Assembly: GCA_035555435.1 (NCBI GenBank)
Contig: DATMGN010000013.1
Span: 1-24,170 of the forward strand
Direction: 5' to 3'
DNA: 24,170 bases
DNA from: 73-13 sp035555435
GTDB lineage: Bacteria; Actinomycetota; Actinomycetes; Actinomycetales; Microbacteriaceae
The notes under the pieces are model-generated. The model saw nothing but the letters and a program-made list of their open reading frames with translations, had not been told where the DNA came from and searched no databases. Every line of letters starts with the position of its first letter. Within the stretch, counting starts at the first letter, position 1. This document shows positions 21,580 through 24,170 of this stretch, piece after piece. Made by a program: the position numbers and the translations under genes.

Positions 21580-22325
21580 TGGGCGAGGCGCACGCCGGCT
21601 CTGCGCTCAAGGGCGTGCGTCGGACGACGGTCGTCGTCATCATCGTCACGGTCGTGATCTCGGCGATCCTCGGCATCGTCATGCTGCTCACCGGCAGCTG
21701 GGGTGACGTGCAGGGCCGCATCCTCGGCACGACGTTCGCGATCGCCGTGTTCGCCATCACGGCGCTGTGCCATCTCGCGCAGGTCGACCGGCCGCTGCGC
21801 ACGCTGGGGTTCACCGGCATCGCCGCGAGCGTCCTCGCGCTCATCCCGGTGCTCATCATCATCTGGGACACCGGGGGCTATTCGAGCGACACCTATGCCT
21901 GGCTGCTCAAGTCCTTCGGCTTCTTCACGGTCCTTGCGGCGAGTCTCGCCCAGGCGAATCTGCTGCTGCTGCTCGCGCGTCGGCGCCAGCGCGCCGTGCG
22001 CATCGTGCTGATCGTCGCACTCGTCTTCATCGCCGTCGTCGCCATCATGATCTGGCTCCCGATCCTGACCGAGGGTCGCATCCCGGGCGACGGGGGCGAC
22101 TGGTACTGGCGCCTGTTCGGCGTCGCGGCGATCGTCGACGTGCTCTGCACGATCGTGCTGCCGGTGCTCGGGCTCGTGCTCAAGGAGTCGAGGTCCGGTT
22201 TCGTCGCGTTGACCCTGCACGCGCCCGCGGAGCTCGTCGCCCGGCTCGATGAGCGGGCCGCGGCGGAGGGTTCGACGCGGGCCGCGGTCGCCGAGGCGGC
22301 GCTCGCCCGAGGTCTTCCTGAGTAG
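21579..22325 (+). CDS. Six-helix membrane protein with C-terminal ribbon-helix-helix-like segment
   Basis: This 248-residue protein has six predicted transmembrane helices (about 17-38, 48-67, 77-96, 109-133, 141-161 and 178-201). Residues 207-246 form a cytoplasmic tail. That tail reads as a strand (FVALTLH), a helix (PAELVARLDERAAAEG) and a second helix starting STRAAVAEAALARG, the pattern of CopG/MetJ ribbon-helix-helix DNA-binding or antitoxin domains. The membrane part matches no family I recognise. GTG at 21579 overlaps the clpX stop by one base, indicating translational coupling to clpX. The zinc dehydrogenase follows after 28 nt. Function is unknown. Confidence 0.8.
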   Translation: MGEAHAGSALKGVRRTTVVVIIVTVVISAILGIVMLLTGSWGDVQGRILGTTFAIAVFAITALCHLAQVDRPLRTLGFTGIAASVLALIPVLIIIWDTGGYSSDTYAWLLKSFGFFTVLAASLAQANLLLLLARRRQRAVRIVLIVALVFIAVVAIMIWLPILTEGRIPGDGGDWYWRLFGVAAIVDVLCTIVLPVLGLVLKESRSGFVALTLHAPAELVARLDERAAAEGSTRAAVAEAALARGLPE

Positions 22326-22353
22326 TCACCGCCATTCGAAAGTGGGTTCAGAT

Positions 22354-23466
22354 ATGTCGACCATGCGCGCAGCCGTCCTCGAGACGACGGGTCTCGACTT
22401 CTCGGTGCAGGAGCTCCGACTCCCGGAGCCGCGCGCCGGCGAGGTGCGCATCAAGGTCGTGGCCTGCGGCGTGTGCCACACCGACCTCCATGTCATGAAG
22501 GGCGAGGTCGTCTTCCCGCAGCCGGGCGTTCTCGGCCACGAGGTGTCGGGCATCGTGGATGCGATCGGCGACGGGGTGACGAATGTCGCGGTCGGCGACC
22601 GGGTCGTCAGCGCGTTCATCATGCCGTGCGGCAAATGCCGGCACTGCGTGCGCGGCCTGGAGGACATCTGCGAGCAGTTCTTCGCCTTCAACCGGCTGAA
22701 GGGGCAGCTCTACGACGGCGACACCCGCCTGTTCCGCCCGGACGGCACGCCCGTCGCGATGTATTCCATGGCGGGCATGGCCGAGTACTCGATCGTCCCC
22801 GACACCGACGTGTTCGTCGTACCGGAGGGCTTGCCGCTCGCCGACGCGGCGATCCTCGGCTGCAGCGTGTTCACGGCGGTCGGCGCGGTGCGCAATGTGG
22901 CGGAGATCCGCACGGGCGACACGGTCGCCGTCGTCGCCGTCGGGGGCGTCGGCCTGAACCTCGTCCAGGTCGCCCGGGCGTTCGGCGCGGAGAAGGTCAT
23001 CGCGATCGACGTCGCGCCCGACAAGCTCGAGCTCGCGCGCCGGCTCGGCGCGACGCACATCGTCAACTCGCTCGAGACCGACTCCGTCGCCGCGGTGCGC
23101 GAGATCACGGGCGGCCGCGGCGTCGACGTCGCGTTCGAGGCGCTCGGCGCCGCCCAGACGGTGGAGAACGCGATCGCGATGGTCGACGACGGCGGGGCGG
23201 TCGTGCTCGTCGGCATCGCGCCGGCGGGCGTGACGGCGGGGCTCAACATCGCGCACGTCGTGCGTCGCAAGATCCGCATCCTCGGCTCGTACGGCGCGCG
23301 GGCGCGTACCGACATGCCGATCGTGCTGCAGCTCGCGGCCGAGGGGAAGATCAGGGTCGGAGACCTCATCTCGGAGCGCTACGGTCTCGACGATGCGGAC
23401 ACGGCGTTCCAGCGCCTGTCGAGAGGCGAGGTCCTCGGCCGCGCGATCGTCGAACCGGGTCGCTAG
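22354..23466 (+). CDS. Zinc-dependent alcohol dehydrogenase (MDR family)
   Basis: This 370-residue medium-chain dehydrogenase has a GroES-like catalytic domain with the active-site zinc ligand Cys41 in CGVCHTD and His62-Glu63 in GHEVSG. Structural zinc ligands are Cys92, Cys95, Cys98 and Cys106. A Rossmann domain follows, with AVGGVGLN as nucleotide-binding loop and an Asp (VIAIDVAP) that suggests NAD rather than NADP. It should oxidise an alcohol or reduce an aldehyde; the substrate is unknown. ATG at 22354 (MSTMRAAV) is chosen; ATG at 22363 is an alternative. The ribosome binding site is weak. It lies 28 nt after the membrane protein gene on the same strand. Its TAG stop sits inside a CTAG shared with the convergent transporter gene. 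Confidence 0.92.
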   Translation: MSTMRAAVLETTGLDFSVQELRLPEPRAGEVRIKVVACGVCHTDLHVMKGEVVFPQPGVLGHEVSGIVDAIGDGVTNVAVGDRVVSAFIMPCGKCRHCVRGLEDICEQFFAFNRLKGQLYDGDTRLFRPDGTPVAMYSMAGMAEYSIVPDTDVFVVPEGLPLADAAILGCSVFTAVGAVRNVAEIRTGDTVAVVAVGGVGLNLVQVARAFGAEKVIAIDVAPDKLELARRLGATHIVNSLETDSVAAVREITGGRGVDVAFEALGAAQTVENAIAMVDDGGAVVLVGIAPAGVTAGLNIAHVVRRKIRILGSYGARARTDMPIVLQLAAEGKIRVGDLISERYGLDDADTAFQRLSRGEVLGRAIVEPGR

Positions 23467-24170
23467 TCCGACGGCTCGACGAGCGAGGGCATGGTCCGAG
23501 TCGCTGGGCGCCGGCCCGGCACGGTGCCGAGCAGCACGCCCCCGATGATGACGAGCCCGCCGGCGACCTCCCAGCCGTCGATCCCGCCCCCGATCGCGAG
23601 GGTCATGAGGACGGTCCACAGCGGCATGAGGTTCATGAGCAGTCCGCCGGTCGCGGGCGCGAGTGTGCGCAGGCCGAACGCCCAGAGCGCGAAGCCGAGC
23701 GCGGACCCGAGCAGCGCGAGGTAGGCGACGCCGACCCAGCCGAGCGGGTCCTGGGGGAGCTGCAGCCCGGTGAAGCAGCTGACGATCCCGAGCGCGATCG
23801 CGGCGCCGACGGCCTGCAGTGCGGTCGAGGTGATGACGGGCACGTCCGTGACGATCCGCCCGAGGACCACGTAGGTCGCCCAGCAGAGGTAGGCGAGCAC
23901 GATCAGCAGGTCGCCGATGTTGACCCCGGTCGCGAGGACGGCGGCGAAGTCGCCTTTCGTCACGACGAGTGCCGCTCCGACGATGCTGATCGCGAGGCCG
24001 AGGGCGAGCCGCCAGCGGATGCGGCTGCGCAGCACGAGGGCGGCGAGGACCGCGATGAGGATGGGTCCCGATGCGCCGATGAGCGAGCCGGAGACCGGCG
24101 TGGTGTGCCGGAGGCCTTCCAGGAGCAGCACCGAGAACCCGGCCATGCCGAGGCAGCCGAGCAGCAGCAG
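23463..24170 (-). CDS. EamA/DMT-family transporter, 5' end outside window
   Basis: The frame remains open to the right edge, giving 235 residues of a protein that is normally about 300 long, so roughly the first 60-70 residues are missing. The visible part is a succession of hydrophobic helices ending in a short basic tail. It contains two EamA-type signatures: PVSGSLIGASGPILIAVLAAL, split around the first repeat, and ALWAFGLRTLAPATGGLLMNLMP in the second (given here by their ends). Such proteins are drug/metabolite exporters of the inner membrane; the substrate is not predictable. It overlaps the convergent dehydrogenase by 4 nt (CTAG), with no room for a terminator between them. Confidence 0.88.
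   Translation of the reverse strand: MLLLGCLGMAGFSVLLLEGLRHTTPVSGSLIGASGPILIAVLAALVLRSRIRWRLALGLAISIVGAALVVTKGDFAAVLATGVNIGDLLIVLAYLCWATYVVLGRIVTDVPVITSTALQAVGAAIALGIVSCFTGLQLPQDPLGWVGVAYLALLGSALGFALWAFGLRTLAPATGGLLMNLMPLWTVLMTLAIGGGIDGWEVAGGLVIIGGVLLGTVPGRRPATRTMPSLVEPSD

Overview
The window is a compact, very GC-rich piece of an actinobacterial chromosome. The order of its core genes (divergent tRNA-Gly and tRNA-Pro, trigger factor, clpP1, clpP2, clpX), an actinobacterial-type LexA box, many GTG starts and leaderless-looking promoters, and a repeat motif I associate with Microbacteriaceae all point to a Microbacteriaceae-like organism. That placement is inference from sequence style; no database was searched.

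Layout, left to right. (1) 1-2045 (+): 3' end of a PaiB-like FMN-binding protein, a YtcJ-type amidohydrolase and a 57-residue membrane protein. (2) 2026-4816: a FAD-dependent aromatic-type hydroxylase (-) divergent from an AraC-family regulator (+), with inverted repeats between them; this looks like a regulated catabolic or detoxification pair. (3) 4806-7740 (-): a tightly coupled three-gene operon of a DUF4956 membrane protein, a VTC-type polyphosphate polymerase-like protein and a surface lipoprotein of the Cthe_2159 (DUF4353) beta-helix type. This is the least understood gene set in the window. (4) 7741-8605: a regulatory gap rich in inverted repeats, a 64-residue charged helical protein, a strong bidirectional terminator and two divergent tRNA genes. 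(5) 8606-14032 (+): tig, a PLP-dependent Cys/Met-metabolism enzyme, a membrane-anchored protein with an N-terminal LRV-like segment, then clpP1-clpP2 behind a ClgR-box-like site.

(6) 14058-19656 (-): a complete SOS mutagenesis cassette, imuA'-imuB-dnaE2. The genes are joined by one-base TGATG overlaps and driven by a promoter whose 17-bp spacer largely contains a perfect LexA palindrome. The cassette sits between clpP2 and clpX, which are usually adjacent in actinobacteria. The 3' end of imuA' carries two in-frame copies of a 34-bp repeat. (7) 19706-20245 (-): a membrane-tethered CopC-like copper protein. (8) 20305-23466 (+): clpX, a six-helix membrane protein that ends in a ribbon-helix-helix-like segment, and a zinc alcohol dehydrogenase. 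(9) 23463-24170 (-): an EamA/DMT transporter that runs off the right edge.

The main functional themes are regulated proteolysis and folding (tig, clpP1P2, clpX), SOS-induced translesion synthesis, and a probable envelope polymer system. The most interesting leads are the DUF4956-VTC-beta-helix operon, the architecture and placement of the imu cassette, the membrane protein with a DNA-binding-like tail, the repeat inserted in imuA', and the recurrent leaderless promoter layout.
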